Source of the DNA: Bacteroidota bacterium
GTDB taxonomy: Bacteria > Bacteroidota > Bacteroidia > Chitinophagales > Chitinophagaceae
DNA length: 61,803 bases
NCBI GenBank assembly: GCA_013285915.1
Contig: JABDGS010000009.1
Coordinates: forward strand, 1 to 61,803
Direction: 5' to 3'
A program made the translations under genes and the position numbers. Of the stretch, positions 9,135-17,689 are shown piece by piece. Numbering within the stretch: the stretch's first letter is position 1; the number at the start of each line of letters is the position of its first letter. Below the pieces are notes generated by a model, which was not told the DNA's origin, did no database searches, and worked only from the letters and a program-made list of their open reading frames with translations.

Positions 9135-10427
9135 TTACTGCAGGGCTATTTTACTTAATTGTTTAATATTAGTTAGATCGTGGTAGTCAAATTGATACAG
9201 CCCCCCCGCAGCAGATACGTATGCAATTTTATTATAGCAAATAACATCATAGGCACTGTTTACCTTAATTGTTTGTTGCAGTGTTATATTATTAGAGTTT
9301 GCAGCATTAAAAACCTTTACCTGCGCACCATCGCAAATAAACAATGTATTACCATCTTTACTAAGCCCTTTTGGACCCGACAGCGGGTACGTTTTTATAA
9401 GTTTTATTGCCTGCATGTTTGAAACATCAAGCACATCCAGTTCGTCAACATCACCCTGGCACCGGTTATTGGCACTCAAGGTCACATAGGCAATATTGCC
9501 ATCTGCAATAACAGGGTCGTTGCTGCAAAAATGGCCAAAGCCGCCCTCCGATTCGGGGGCAGACGCATTATCAACACTAAAAACGCTTATGCCTGTACTG
9601 CCGCCTATAAATAATTTATTATTGAGCGTAAAAATTGATTCACCATTAACACCAGCACCCTGGTAGCCGGCAAGTTTTGGTGCAAAGGGGTTGCTTATAT
9701 CAATGGATGAAAGCGTACCTGTGCTTACAGTATAGAGGTAGTTATTAATGATTGCAAAACGCGATTCAGAACCTGCAATATTGCTGCTTGATTTGGTTGA
9801 AGATTGTGAATTGCTGTAATCAGCCGTATTAAGCCCACTCGGAAAATCCTGCCAAACGCCGCCCGGAAAATAATAATACTCACTATTTTTCCAAATACCC
9901 TGCCCCTGCGCAACTTCCATTCTTACTGTTGTGTCCCTCTCGGTCCAGTCAATTACAATTTGCCCGTTGGGCATTGGTGAGCCCAGCACGTAGCTTCTGT
10001 CGGGAAAAAGGTTGGCTATATAAGTTTTACACTGTATGCTTTGCATATTGCTTATATCAATAACAAGCAGGTCAGTATAGCTGTCTGCGTAAAGGGTATT
10101 GCCTTTAACGGTTATGTCGAGGTTACCCGGTATGGGTATAAATGCTTTATTAACAGGTGATGCAGGGTTGCTGTTATCTATTATATGTATACCCTTGTTT
10201 ACTTCGTTTAAAAGTATATAGTTGCCTGCAAGAAACATTTTGCCCGCTGCATGTATCGCCTCCGGGCTGCCGGCTTTTACCGCCGCCCTTACGCTTGCAG
10301 TAGACTTATAAACAGGCGTGTAAATACGCATTGTTATAAACCCTGAATCTTTTGTACAGGCAACTATTACCGTACTCAATACTATAGCAGTGCAGGCAAT
10401 ACCTGCAATAATTTTTTTGCTTCTCAT
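9135..10427 (-). CDS. LVIVD-repeat lipoprotein
   Basis: A 430-residue surface or periplasmic lipoprotein with lipobox VIVAC and the lipidated Cys at residue 24. The body is a beta-propeller of LVIVD-type repeats: segments such as LLVIDISNMQSI, LSSIDISNPFAPKLAGY and LDVLDVSNMQAIKLIKTYP recur about every 40-50 residues. Proteins of this family are structural or binding modules with no known reaction. It sits 48 bp after the anti-sigma-like/barrel gene and before the small barrel gene, so it probably belongs to the regulon or sensor unit of the ECF sigma factor upstream. Confidence 0.85.
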   Translation of the reverse strand: MRSKKIIAGIACTAIVLSTVIVACTKDSGFITMRIYTPVYKSTASVRAAVKAGSPEAIHAAGKMFLAGNYILLNEVNKGIHIIDNSNPASPVNKAFIPIPGNLDITVKGNTLYADSYTDLLVIDISNMQSIQCKTYIANLFPDRSYVLGSPMPNGQIVIDWTERDTTVRMEVAQGQGIWKNSEYYYFPGGVWQDFPSGLNTADYSNSQSSTKSSSNIAGSESRFAIINNYLYTVSTGTLSSIDISNPFAPKLAGYQGAGVNGESIFTLNNKLFIGGSTGISVFSVDNASAPESEGGFGHFCSNDPVIADGNIAYVTLSANNRCQGDVDELDVLDVSNMQAIKLIKTYPLSGPKGLSKDGNTLFICDGAQVKVFNAANSNNITLQQTIKVNSAYDVICYNKIAYVSAAGGLYQFDYHDLTNIKQLSKIALQ

Positions 10428-10475
10428 GTTATTTAGGTTTAGATAATTTTATTGCCTTTGGCAAGGCATTGTGTG

Positions 10476-11984
10476 TTATTTTTTACTTTTTATTGAAAAA
10501 GGAATAGCGGTGTAAATATTAATATTTTGCCAGTACAGGTGCGGCGTTACATATTTTTTGGCAAGCGTGGTAAAACTCTGCTGGTAGTAAACACCAAGTT
10601 TTATATTGCTTTTAAATTCAACCGCCGGGCCTGCCTGCCAGCTAACTATCGTATTGTTAAGCACCTGCTTATTGTAGTACAGCTTGCCATACCGGGAGTC
10701 TGGTATAAGCCAGCGGCTGGTAAGCATGTTTGCTATGATAAAACCGGCATCAATAATAAATTTTGTTTTACCGCGTGTATTAACAACATAGTTTACACCA
10801 ACAGGTAATTGTATTTGCCATGCCTTATTAACAACAGTGTTTAGGGTTGAACCGCCCTGGTAATAAGACGCCTGGATATCGATATTATTGCCGCCTGTTG
10901 AAAAACCAGTTCCGCCGTTGCCATTGTCAAGTCTAATCTGCTGGTTGTATAAAATGCCGGCCTTTTGTGTGTTTGCAATATATGCAAGCTGCAGGCCTGC
11001 ATGTATACGCCACCTGCCTGATAATTTGTATTGATAACCCACACCTGCTGATATATTATACCCTGTTCCGGGGTTTGGCACATCATACTTGAGTGCCGCG
11101 GGTGACGTTAATGCCAAAATATTTACATTGTTGTAGGATGGCGCCCCTCCCGGTGACAAGTTTTTGTCCTGGCCAGAAGAAGAGTTGTTTGCCCGCGTCT
11201 GTGTTAAACCACCTGAAAGTGTAAAATACCATTGGTGCTTTACAGCTTTAACCGCAGGGATATAGGTTTTCCCAGGTGTTTCGGGCAAATTACTTGACGC
11301 TGTAGCTGCAGGGGTAATAGATTGGATAGCATGGCCGGTCTGTTGCTGCGGCACAGCCTGGTTGCTGCTGCCAGGCTGTAAAACAGGGGGTTCTTTATTT
11401 ACCGTGCCGTTTGTTGACGCTTCGGCAATGGGCTGGCCATCTTTAGGTTGTGTTTTTGCTCTTAATGGCTCTTTAGCGAATGGTTCATTTTTTTGAGAAA
11501 CGGTACTGCTGTTTACTATTATTGCCGTTGATGGCGTTTTTTTTAAGTACTGTTTATTATCGCCTGCATTTGGGCCACGATTTACTTCTGCCACACTTTT
11601 TTGCTCACTTTGCGCTATTGAAGCTGTATTTTCTCTTTTTTCGTTTTGCAAATTTGTTGCTTCAGGCTGTGCTGCTGTATTTTCTTTCTTTGCGTTTTGC
11701 GCCGGTCTTACTCCGGGCGCAACCTTTGCTAAATTATTTTCGGTGGTGTCTTTTGTAATAACGGGCCGCTGGTTAAGGGTTTCGTGCATGATGTTGTCTT
11801 TCTCATACAAAAAAACTCCACCCCCCGCAGCAACTAAACCCAGCAGTATCCACCAGCCAATAAACACCCTGCGGTGCTTTTTTTTGCCCAGTACAGCATT
11901 TACATCGTCCCATACCTGCGGGGATGGCGGTATGCCGAACGTGCGCATGCGTTCCTGTACTTTCTTTTCAAATTCTTCCTGCAT
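10476..11984 (-). CDS. anti-sigma-like N-terminus fused to an outer-membrane-type beta-barrel
   Basis: A 502-residue protein with three parts. Residues 1-38 are a charged, probably cytoplasmic segment (PPSPQVWDDVNAVL) like the N-terminal part of Bacteroidota anti-sigma-like proteins. Residues about 39-60 form one membrane helix (VFIGWWILLGLVAAGGGVFLY). Residues about 61-240 are a disordered N/Q/P/T-rich linker. Residues about 245-502 show strands of a PorT/OMP_b-brl barrel (WYFTLSGGLTQT, GYNISAGVGYQYKL, WQIQLPVGVNYVV). It overlaps the sigma factor gene by 17 bp, so the pair is translationally coupled. An anti-sigma role is inferred from position and layout; one chain spanning both membranes would be unusual. 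Confidence 0.8.
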   Translation of the reverse strand: MQEEFEKKVQERMRTFGIPPSPQVWDDVNAVLGKKKHRRVFIGWWILLGLVAAGGGVFLYEKDNIMHETLNQRPVITKDTTENNLAKVAPGVRPAQNAKKENTAAQPEATNLQNEKRENTASIAQSEQKSVAEVNRGPNAGDNKQYLKKTPSTAIIVNSSTVSQKNEPFAKEPLRAKTQPKDGQPIAEASTNGTVNKEPPVLQPGSSNQAVPQQQTGHAIQSITPAATASSNLPETPGKTYIPAVKAVKHQWYFTLSGGLTQTRANNSSSGQDKNLSPGGAPSYNNVNILALTSPAALKYDVPNPGTGYNISAGVGYQYKLSGRWRIHAGLQLAYIANTQKAGILYNQQIRLDNGNGGTGFSTGGNNIDIQASYYQGGSTLNTVVNKAWQIQLPVGVNYVVNTRGKTKFIIDAGFIIANMLTSRWLIPDSRYGKLYYNKQVLNNTIVSWQAGPAVEFKSNIKLGVYYQQSFTTLAKKYVTPHLYWQNINIYTAIPFSIKSKK

Positions 11985-12537
11985 AGGCCTGGTTTTCTGA
12001 AGCGTTACTAATTTTTTTTAGCCGGTTTATTAACATGGTCCGTGCCCTGTTGTACTGGCTTCGAAGCGTATTCTCGTTTATATTAAGCATTTTAGATACC
12101 TCTACATGGCTATATCCTTCCACACCTACCAGGTTAAACACGGTTTGATAGCTTACCGGCAATTCTCTTATTATTTCAACAAGTTCCTTTGTATCAACCA
12201 GTATATCCGGGTTATCGTCGCTTACGGGGTGCACTGCAATATCATCAACCTGCATCTCCCTTTTGTAACGGTTATGTTTGTTTATGTATGTAATGGCGGT
12301 GTTAACCATAATACGCCTTATCCACGCACCAAGTTCACCGGTACTTTTAAACTGGTGCAGCCTTGTATAAACTTTTATAAAACCTTCCTGTAAAATATCT
12401 TCCGCATCTGCAAGGCTTTTGGTATAACGGTAACAGGTACCAAGCATTACCTCAGCATACCGGTTGTACAGCAATTGCTGTGCGTTGCGGCTTCCATTCA
12501 AACATTCACGTATAAGTTCTTTTTCCTGCATTGGCAT
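11968..12537 (-). CDS. ECF-type RNA polymerase sigma factor
   Basis: A 189-residue sigma-70 family protein. Region 2 holds the core-binding and -10 recognition helix (SLADAEDILQEGFIKVYTRL, near residues 40-58) followed by GAWIRRIMVNTAI. Region 4 has the helix-turn-helix (GYSHVEVSKMLNINENTLRS) that recognises the -35 element. Length and the lack of regions 1 and 3 mark it as an extracytoplasmic-function sigma factor. It is the first gene of a four-gene operon with the anti-sigma-like barrel protein, an LVIVD lipoprotein and a small barrel, so it probably responds to an envelope signal. A second ATG two codons in is possible. Confidence 0.93.
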   Translation of the reverse strand: MPMQEKELIRECLNGSRNAQQLLYNRYAEVMLGTCYRYTKSLADAEDILQEGFIKVYTRLHQFKSTGELGAWIRRIMVNTAITYINKHNRYKREMQVDDIAVHPVSDDNPDILVDTKELVEIIRELPVSYQTVFNLVGVEGYSHVEVSKMLNINENTLRSQYNRARTMLINRLKKISNASENQAYAGRI

Positions 12538-12644
12538 AGCTACTATGGTATGACCGGCCGGTATAGCAAATCATTGCACAAGGTGCATAATTATTTTTTA
12601 TCCGTATAAAACAGGCTTGTAATATAAAAAGGGATGGTTTGGGT

Positions 12645-12677
12645 AAAAGAAAAAAGTTTCCATTTACTGGAAACTTT
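12645..12677 (-). terminator. terminator of the 558-residue lipoprotein gene
   Basis: A 10-bp perfect stem (AAAGTTTCCA at 12653-12662 with TGGAAACTTT at 12668-12677) and a 5-base loop. Read on the minus strand it is followed by a T-rich run (complement of 12645-12655), which is how an intrinsic terminator for the gene ending at 12765 should look. Confidence 0.8.
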
Positions 12678-12710
12678 GCAAGAGGTTATATTCATAAGAT
12701 TTTAGATAAG

Positions 12711-12733
12711 CCATCCCGCCCCTGGGCAGGATG
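12711..12733. repeat. short GC-rich hairpin
   Basis: CCATCC-C-GCCC pairs with GGGC-A-GGATGG around a two-base loop, just past the end of the minus-strand lipoprotein gene. It has no T tract of its own and may protect the 3' end upstream of the terminator at 12645-12677. A separate GGGATGG at 12631-12637 could also pair with CCATCCC here. Confidence 0.5.
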
Positions 12734-12764
12734 GACTTATAGGGGCGGAATAAACTATGCTGAA

Positions 12765-14441
12765 TTAATTTTCGCAGAACATTTGAACCTGTACATTCAC
12801 GTCAAGGGTATTTGTAGCAGCATTAAAAACACCCGTTGCCCCGAGGTTATATTGGCCAAGCACTGTAGGCGTAAAGATGAAATTGTTTTTATTAAAATTA
12901 CCGGTTCCCAGGTAATCCTGGAAGTTATAGCATGTTTCAACAGTATAGCCAGCACCGTTTAAAAGTTTAAGGGTAGCCTTGCCATTTTGAACATATATAA
13001 GCACCCTGTCAGCCAGTGGCCCTGCGCCGGGCAGGTAAAAGTAAAACCAGCCATTTATTAAAGCTTCCGCGTTCAGGTTACGGCATTTGCCAAATACATT
13101 AAGGTTTACGGTAACAATATCAGGCATTGGGGGCACGCCAATGGTTACTTCTATTACGCCTTGTGAGCATGGTGTAAACAACACGCTTTCAACTTCAACT
13201 TTACCGGTGCTGTTGTTGGTTATAACTATTTTGGCCTGCTCAATTATTGGGGTGTTTATAAATGTGCATTCAAAGCCATTAAATAATGTTGTGCCATGCA
13301 ATGCACCCAGGTATTGGTTATTTTTTGTTTCAAGTGTTACCTCAAAGTTGCCAGCACAATATGCGGGGTCAGCATGTACTATAACAGTTAATGGGTTGTT
13401 ACATGTTTGGTAGCTGCCAAATGCGCTCCACCACCAGTCAAGGTTCCAGCAAGATAAGTGCGCAGCCTGGAACTGAACCGACATCTTTCCGTTACCATCC
13501 AAAGCTACCACGCCCATGCTTTCATATTTCCATTGGCCTGTTTGCTCATTAAGGCTCCATACTGGTATGCTGTCGCCTAAGGCTACTGCCTGGTCTGTGC
13601 CGGGATTAATAACATTACTGTTAACTTCCATGGAAACATTCAGCGGTTTGGAGAATTTTTTTACCTCGGTTCCACCTGCGATCATACGTATAGAAAGCAG
13701 GCCGCCTGTTACAAATGTTACACCGCCGCTAATAGGGTTGCCGTCTTTACCAATAGCATCGGGTGCTGTAAGCCCACCGGGAAATGATTCAAGCGAAGAT
13801 GTAGTACCAGTACCAAAATGAATAAGTTTTGTTTGCAGGGTGCCCGAAGTGATTGCATTGCCATTTGCATCAAGCATTTGTGTGCCTTCCTGTATTGATA
13901 CAGTTGCCCGTTCAGTCATGTCGGTATTTGTTTGTGTAGACATGCTAACTGCACTTGATACCCCGCTGTTAAGCGATGTTTGATTAACCAGGGCTGCGGT
14001 ACCCTTTACAGGTTTGCTATAGGATACTGCAAAAACACTTCTTACCTGCGGGTTTGTGTCTGTAAGTATAATTGCCTGCGATACCGGGGCATAACCGGGT
14101 ATGTCAGCATAAACATTAAATATTACGGGGTTTTGCGGCGTGGGTACTATTCCGCCAACAAGTGCTATGGGTAATAAGCCGTTAACAGCCTTAAAGTCAA
14201 CCCCGCCGGAGCCTACAACAACTTTGTTGGCATCTTTACCGGAGATGGTTACTGCGAAATTTTTGGGTTCATCGGTTGCAGCGGGGTCTGAATTAAGAAA
14301 ACGGAGCAACACAGGCGAAGAGTATACATTGGTATTAACTTTCCAGGTTAGGTCCTGGTTATATTTTTTACAGCCATTCAGCAAATAAATGCACATTATA
14401 AAAGTGGCTAATGATTTTAAAAGTTGATATTGAGGTTTCAT
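12765..14441 (-). CDS. large lipoprotein of unknown function
   Basis: A 558-residue lipoprotein from the ATG at 14441. The signal peptide ends at YLLNGC, with the lipidated Cys at residue 24 followed by KK, so outer-membrane sorting is possible. The body is beta-rich and T/N/G-rich; it includes a tract with SGKDANKVVVGSGG and a C-terminal half with scattered cysteines (CNNPLTV, YCAGNFEV, FECTF, KCRNLNAEA, VETCYNF, QMFCEN) that could form disulfides. No catalytic motif or known domain was recognised. It is divergent from the exported protein at 14787, and a 28-bp near-palindrome lies between them. Confidence 0.75.
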   Translation of the reverse strand: MKPQYQLLKSLATFIMCIYLLNGCKKYNQDLTWKVNTNVYSSPVLLRFLNSDPAATDEPKNFAVTISGKDANKVVVGSGGVDFKAVNGLLPIALVGGIVPTPQNPVIFNVYADIPGYAPVSQAIILTDTNPQVRSVFAVSYSKPVKGTAALVNQTSLNSGVSSAVSMSTQTNTDMTERATVSIQEGTQMLDANGNAITSGTLQTKLIHFGTGTTSSLESFPGGLTAPDAIGKDGNPISGGVTFVTGGLLSIRMIAGGTEVKKFSKPLNVSMEVNSNVINPGTDQAVALGDSIPVWSLNEQTGQWKYESMGVVALDGNGKMSVQFQAAHLSCWNLDWWWSAFGSYQTCNNPLTVIVHADPAYCAGNFEVTLETKNNQYLGALHGTTLFNGFECTFINTPIIEQAKIVITNNSTGKVEVESVLFTPCSQGVIEVTIGVPPMPDIVTVNLNVFGKCRNLNAEALINGWFYFYLPGAGPLADRVLIYVQNGKATLKLLNGAGYTVETCYNFQDYLGTGNFNKNNFIFTPTVLGQYNLGATGVFNAATNTLDVNVQVQMFCEN

Positions 14442-14786
14442 GATTTTGTTTTTTACAAAAAATGCATAATAATGTTTCCTGCAACGCAATGAGGTTACAG
14501 CAATTTGTGTTTCAAATAAATGGTTACTGATTAATAAACCCAGGTTGAAAGGGTTTTATTTTTGTAAGGAGTTTTGAAGATTCTGCAGAATTTTCAAAAG
14601 CGTCCTGTTTTTGTGCAGCTACATTAAGATAATACGGAGAAGCGCAGTTTTGGTTTATTCACTCATAAAGAAATTTTTACAGATCACCCCGTAAAGCGTT
14701 AAAATACCCGATACTAACAATATTTTAAATACTTGTAAACAACTCACTTACGTTAATCCATTAGGTTTGTAAAAATTTTTGATAAG
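14442..14786. promoter_or_regulatory. divergent spacer with a 28-bp near-perfect palindrome
   Basis: This gene-free 345-bp spacer separates two divergent envelope genes. Positions 14572-14599 form a loopless palindrome of two 14-base halves (TTTTGAAGATTCTG and its complement) with a single mismatch. Its centre is CTGCAG. It has no T tract and no loop, so a dimeric regulator site is more likely than a terminator. The rest is A/T-rich. Confidence 0.55.
14762..14769 (+). promoter_or_regulatory. candidate -7 box (TAGGTTTG)
   Basis: TAGGTTTG fits TAnnTTTG and lies 17 bp before the ATG of the exported barrel-like protein. A TTG at 14733-14735 is rather far upstream for a -33 element. Confidence 0.5.
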
Positions 14787-15416
14787 ATGAAAAGGACAAT
14801 ACTGCTTGCGGGCATGGTTTTACTTATTTCAAATCTTTTTGCCCAAAGAAATCCGCCGCCTACCTACTCAGACAGTAAAGACGGAAGCACTGACGTGGGT
14901 AATGATAGGGTTTTTGTTGGGGGAAGCATTGCCGCAGGTTTTGCAAGCTACACTTTTAACGTTGGCGCCAACCCTGAAGTTGGCTATTCAATAGCTGAAT
15001 GGCTTGATGCAGGAATGGTGTTTAACATAAACTATACTTCGCAAAGGGCAGATCCTTATTATATATATAACCAAAACACAAGGTACAGGGCGTTCAACTA
15101 CGGTGCGGGTGTTTTTGCAAGAATATATCCTGTTCGCTTTTTGTTTGTACAGCTTCAGCCTGAACAAAACTGGATACATTACAGCGCAAAAGATTACGAT
15201 AACAACCTGTCTTCCTCAAGCACAGTAAGTGCATCAAGCTTTATAGCCGGCATCGGCTATACCCAGCGTACCGTAGGTGAAGGCAGCTATTTTTTTATGA
15301 TTGGGTTAGACCTTTTAAATAATCTAAACTCGCCTTACAGAGATTCATATTCACACGCAAACATACCCATCATAAGGGCAGGCTTTGATTTTTACCTGCA
15401 TTCAAAAAAGAAATAG
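14787..15416 (+). CDS. exported outer-membrane beta-barrel-like protein
   Basis: A 209-residue protein with a signal peptide (MKRTILLAGMVLLISNLFAQ). The mature chain shows alternating-residue strands and paired aromatic girdles (FVGGSIAAGFASYTF, GYSIAEWLDAGMVFNINYTS, FNYGAGVFARIYPV, LFVQLQPEQNWIHYS) and ends in a strand (PIIRAGFDFYLHSKKK), consistent with an eight-stranded OMP_b-brl barrel. No specific function can be read. Alone on its transcript between a divergent lipoprotein and a downstream symporter. Confidence 0.75.
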   Translation: MKRTILLAGMVLLISNLFAQRNPPPTYSDSKDGSTDVGNDRVFVGGSIAAGFASYTFNVGANPEVGYSIAEWLDAGMVFNINYTSQRADPYYIYNQNTRYRAFNYGAGVFARIYPVRFLFVQLQPEQNWIHYSAKDYDNNLSSSSTVSASSFIAGIGYTQRTVGEGSYFFMIGLDLLNNLNSPYRDSYSHANIPIIRAGFDFYLHSKKK

Positions 15417-15509
15417 GGCAATCCCTGTTAGCTGGTTTATTATAACAATATTGCACTTTAGCAGTTATAGCAGATATTTGTTGCTGTATTATTAACCAGC
15501 AAAACCATC

Positions 15510-16973
15510 ATGTCGGCATCATTCCTGTTTTCATTTGTTATAGTTTATTTTTTACTGTTGCTGGGTGTAGCCTGGTACACCAGCCGTAACAGCAATAACG
15601 ATTCTTTTTTTATAGGTAACCGCAACAGTAACTGGATGCTGGTGTCCTTCGGCATGATAGGCACTTCGTTAAGTGGTGTAACCTTTGTAAGTGTGCCGGG
15701 CACCGTAGGGGCAGGTGCTTTTGGCTATTTCCAGGTAGTTATCGGTTACTTTCTTGGTTATTTTTTAGTGGCTTATATCCTTCTTCCATTATACTACCGG
15801 CTTAATTTAACATCAATATATAATTACCTGCAGCAGCGTTTTGGATTTACCGCATATAAAACAGGTGCCTTGTTTTTTATCATATCGCGGGTGCTTGGTG
15901 CAACTGCAAGGCTATACCTGGTAATAAATGTATTGCAGTTGTTTATTTTAAACAATATGCACATACCTTTTTGGCTTACAGCCTTTGTTATATTGTTAAT
16001 GATATTGCTGTACACCTTTGAGGGTGGTGTTAAAACAATTGTTTTTACTGATACTTTGCAAACCACCTTTATGCTGGCAGGTTTAATTATTTGTATAATA
16101 TATATTATGCAAAACCTTGGCCTCTCATTTACCGGCACTATACAAACACTATCAGCAAAGGGTTATACCCATATTTTTAATACAGGCGTTAACAGCAGCG
16201 GCTTTTTTCTTAAACAAATCATAGGCGGAATGTTCATCACCATAGGTATGACGGGGCTTGACCAGGAGATGATGCAGAAAAACATAAGCGTAAAAAATGT
16301 GGGTGACAGCAAAAAGAACATGATAACATTTAGTATTGTACTCTTAATTGTAAACCTGCTGTTTCTTATGCTTGGTGGGCTGCTGTACCTTTTTGCAGCC
16401 TCAAAAAACATTAATGTAAAAGGCGACGACCTGTTTCCCACCATCGCATTGAACTATTTGCCATCTTTCGTTTCAATCATCTTTATTATTGGTTTAATCT
16501 CTGCGCTGTTCCCAAGCGCAGATGGTGCTTTAACCGCCCTCACATCTTCATTCTGCATTGATATATTAGGCATAAAGCGGCAAGCATCACTCAATGAAAA
16601 ACAGCGCAGGCGTATAAGGCTTACGGTGCATTTTACTTTTGCCATAGTATTTTTTATATGTGTACTGGTGTTTAAATGGATTGATAATAAGTCAATAATC
16701 ACTATAATACTTAAAGTGGCGGGGTATACTTATGGCCCCTTGCTGGCGCTGTTTTCATTCGGCATTTTTACAAAGCGGGTTTTGGGCGAAGGTCCAGAGG
16801 TATGGGCGGTTTGCCTGGCATCGCCACTAATTTGTTTCTTTCTTGATAAATATTCAGCCCAAATATTCAATGGTTATACCATAGGCACTGAATTACTATT
16901 AATAAATGGCCTGCTTACCTTTGCCGGGCTTTGGTCAATATCGGCTAAACAGGGCTTTGTTGCAAAAGCATAG
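15510..16973 (+). CDS. sodium:solute symporter (SSS family)
   Basis: A 487-residue inner-membrane protein with about 13 hydrophobic helices. The N-terminal segment (FVIVYFLLLLGVAWYTSRN..NDSFFIGNRNSNWMLV), GTSLSGVTFVSVPG in helix 2 and FPSADGALTALTSS near residue 335 are typical of the SSS/LeuT-fold family that couples Na+ entry to uptake of sugars, amino acids or carboxylates. The substrate cannot be predicted here. A short hairpin terminator follows the stop codon. Confidence 0.93.
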   Translation: MSASFLFSFVIVYFLLLLGVAWYTSRNSNNDSFFIGNRNSNWMLVSFGMIGTSLSGVTFVSVPGTVGAGAFGYFQVVIGYFLGYFLVAYILLPLYYRLNLTSIYNYLQQRFGFTAYKTGALFFIISRVLGATARLYLVINVLQLFILNNMHIPFWLTAFVILLMILLYTFEGGVKTIVFTDTLQTTFMLAGLIICIIYIMQNLGLSFTGTIQTLSAKGYTHIFNTGVNSSGFFLKQIIGGMFITIGMTGLDQEMMQKNISVKNVGDSKKNMITFSIVLLIVNLLFLMLGGLLYLFAASKNINVKGDDLFPTIALNYLPSFVSIIFIIGLISALFPSADGALTALTSSFCIDILGIKRQASLNEKQRRRIRLTVHFTFAIVFFICVLVFKWIDNKSIITIILKVAGYTYGPLLALFSFGIFTKRVLGEGPEVWAVCLASPLICFFLDKYSAQIFNGYTIGTELLLINGLLTFAGLWSISAKQGFVAKA

Positions 16974-16996
16974 GATTGTTGTTATACAATCTTTTT
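16974..16996 (+). terminator. short terminator after the symporter
   Basis: GATTGT at 16974-16979 pairs with ACAATC at 16986-16991 and is followed by five T. The stem is only 6 bp, so termination may be partial. Confidence 0.5.
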
Positions 16997-17044
16997 AAAA
17001 TCTTACTAATATCCCATTAAAATAAACTTACATAACTTTTCGTT

Positions 17045-17689
17045 ATGGAAATAGTTCATACACTTGCAGACCAGTATGCGGAAGCCCATACAACAACGGA
17101 CGACGCATTATTGCAGCGTGTTTATGAAAGCACCTTAAAAAACCATCCGCATTCACACATGATAAGCGGGCTTGTTCAGGGAAGATTTTTATCCATGCTG
17201 AGCAAACTTTTTCACCCGAAATATGTTTTAGAAATTGGCACCTTTACCGGCTTTAGCGCTATTTGCTTAGCCGAAGGGTTACAAAACAACGGCGAATTGC
17301 ATACAATTGAGCTTAGAGAGGATGACGCAAATACGGCAAAACAAAATTTTGCCTTGTCAAAACGGAATAACCAGATACATTTGCATATCGGTAACGCCCG
17401 CGAAATAATACCGGTGCTAACGCATAAGTGGGATTTGGTATTTATTGATGCAGACAAAACGGGATACATTGATTACTATGAAATGGTTTTACCCTGGCTG
17501 CACGACGACGGTTTGATAATTGCTGATAATGTGCTTTTTCATGGCCAGGTGCTTGAAAAAGAGATAACAGGAAAAAATGCCAAAGCTATTGACGCCTTTA
17601 ACAAACATGTAGCTGACGATAAACGCACTGAACAGGTAATGTTAACCTTACGCGATGGTTTAACACTAATTAAAAAAAGAAACCAATGA
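17045..17689 (+). CDS. class I SAM-dependent O-methyltransferase
   Basis: A 214-residue cytoplasmic enzyme of the catechol/caffeoyl-CoA O-methyltransferase type (Methyltransf_3). Visible motifs are LEIGTFTGFSAICLAEGL (motif I, SAM binding), GELHTIELRED for the acidic ribose-binding residue, WDLVFIDADKTGYIDYYE with the metal-binding Asp, and GLIIADNVLFHGQV. The methyl acceptor is unknown. Its TGA overlaps the ATG of the LysM glucosaminidase by four bases, so the two are translationally coupled. Confidence 0.92.
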   Translation: MEIVHTLADQYAEAHTTTDDALLQRVYESTLKNHPHSHMISGLVQGRFLSMLSKLFHPKYVLEIGTFTGFSAICLAEGLQNNGELHTIELREDDANTAKQNFALSKRNNQIHLHIGNAREIIPVLTHKWDLVFIDADKTGYIDYYEMVLPWLHDDGLIIADNVLFHGQVLEKEITGKNAKAIDAFNKHVADDKRTEQVMLTLRDGLTLIKKRNQ

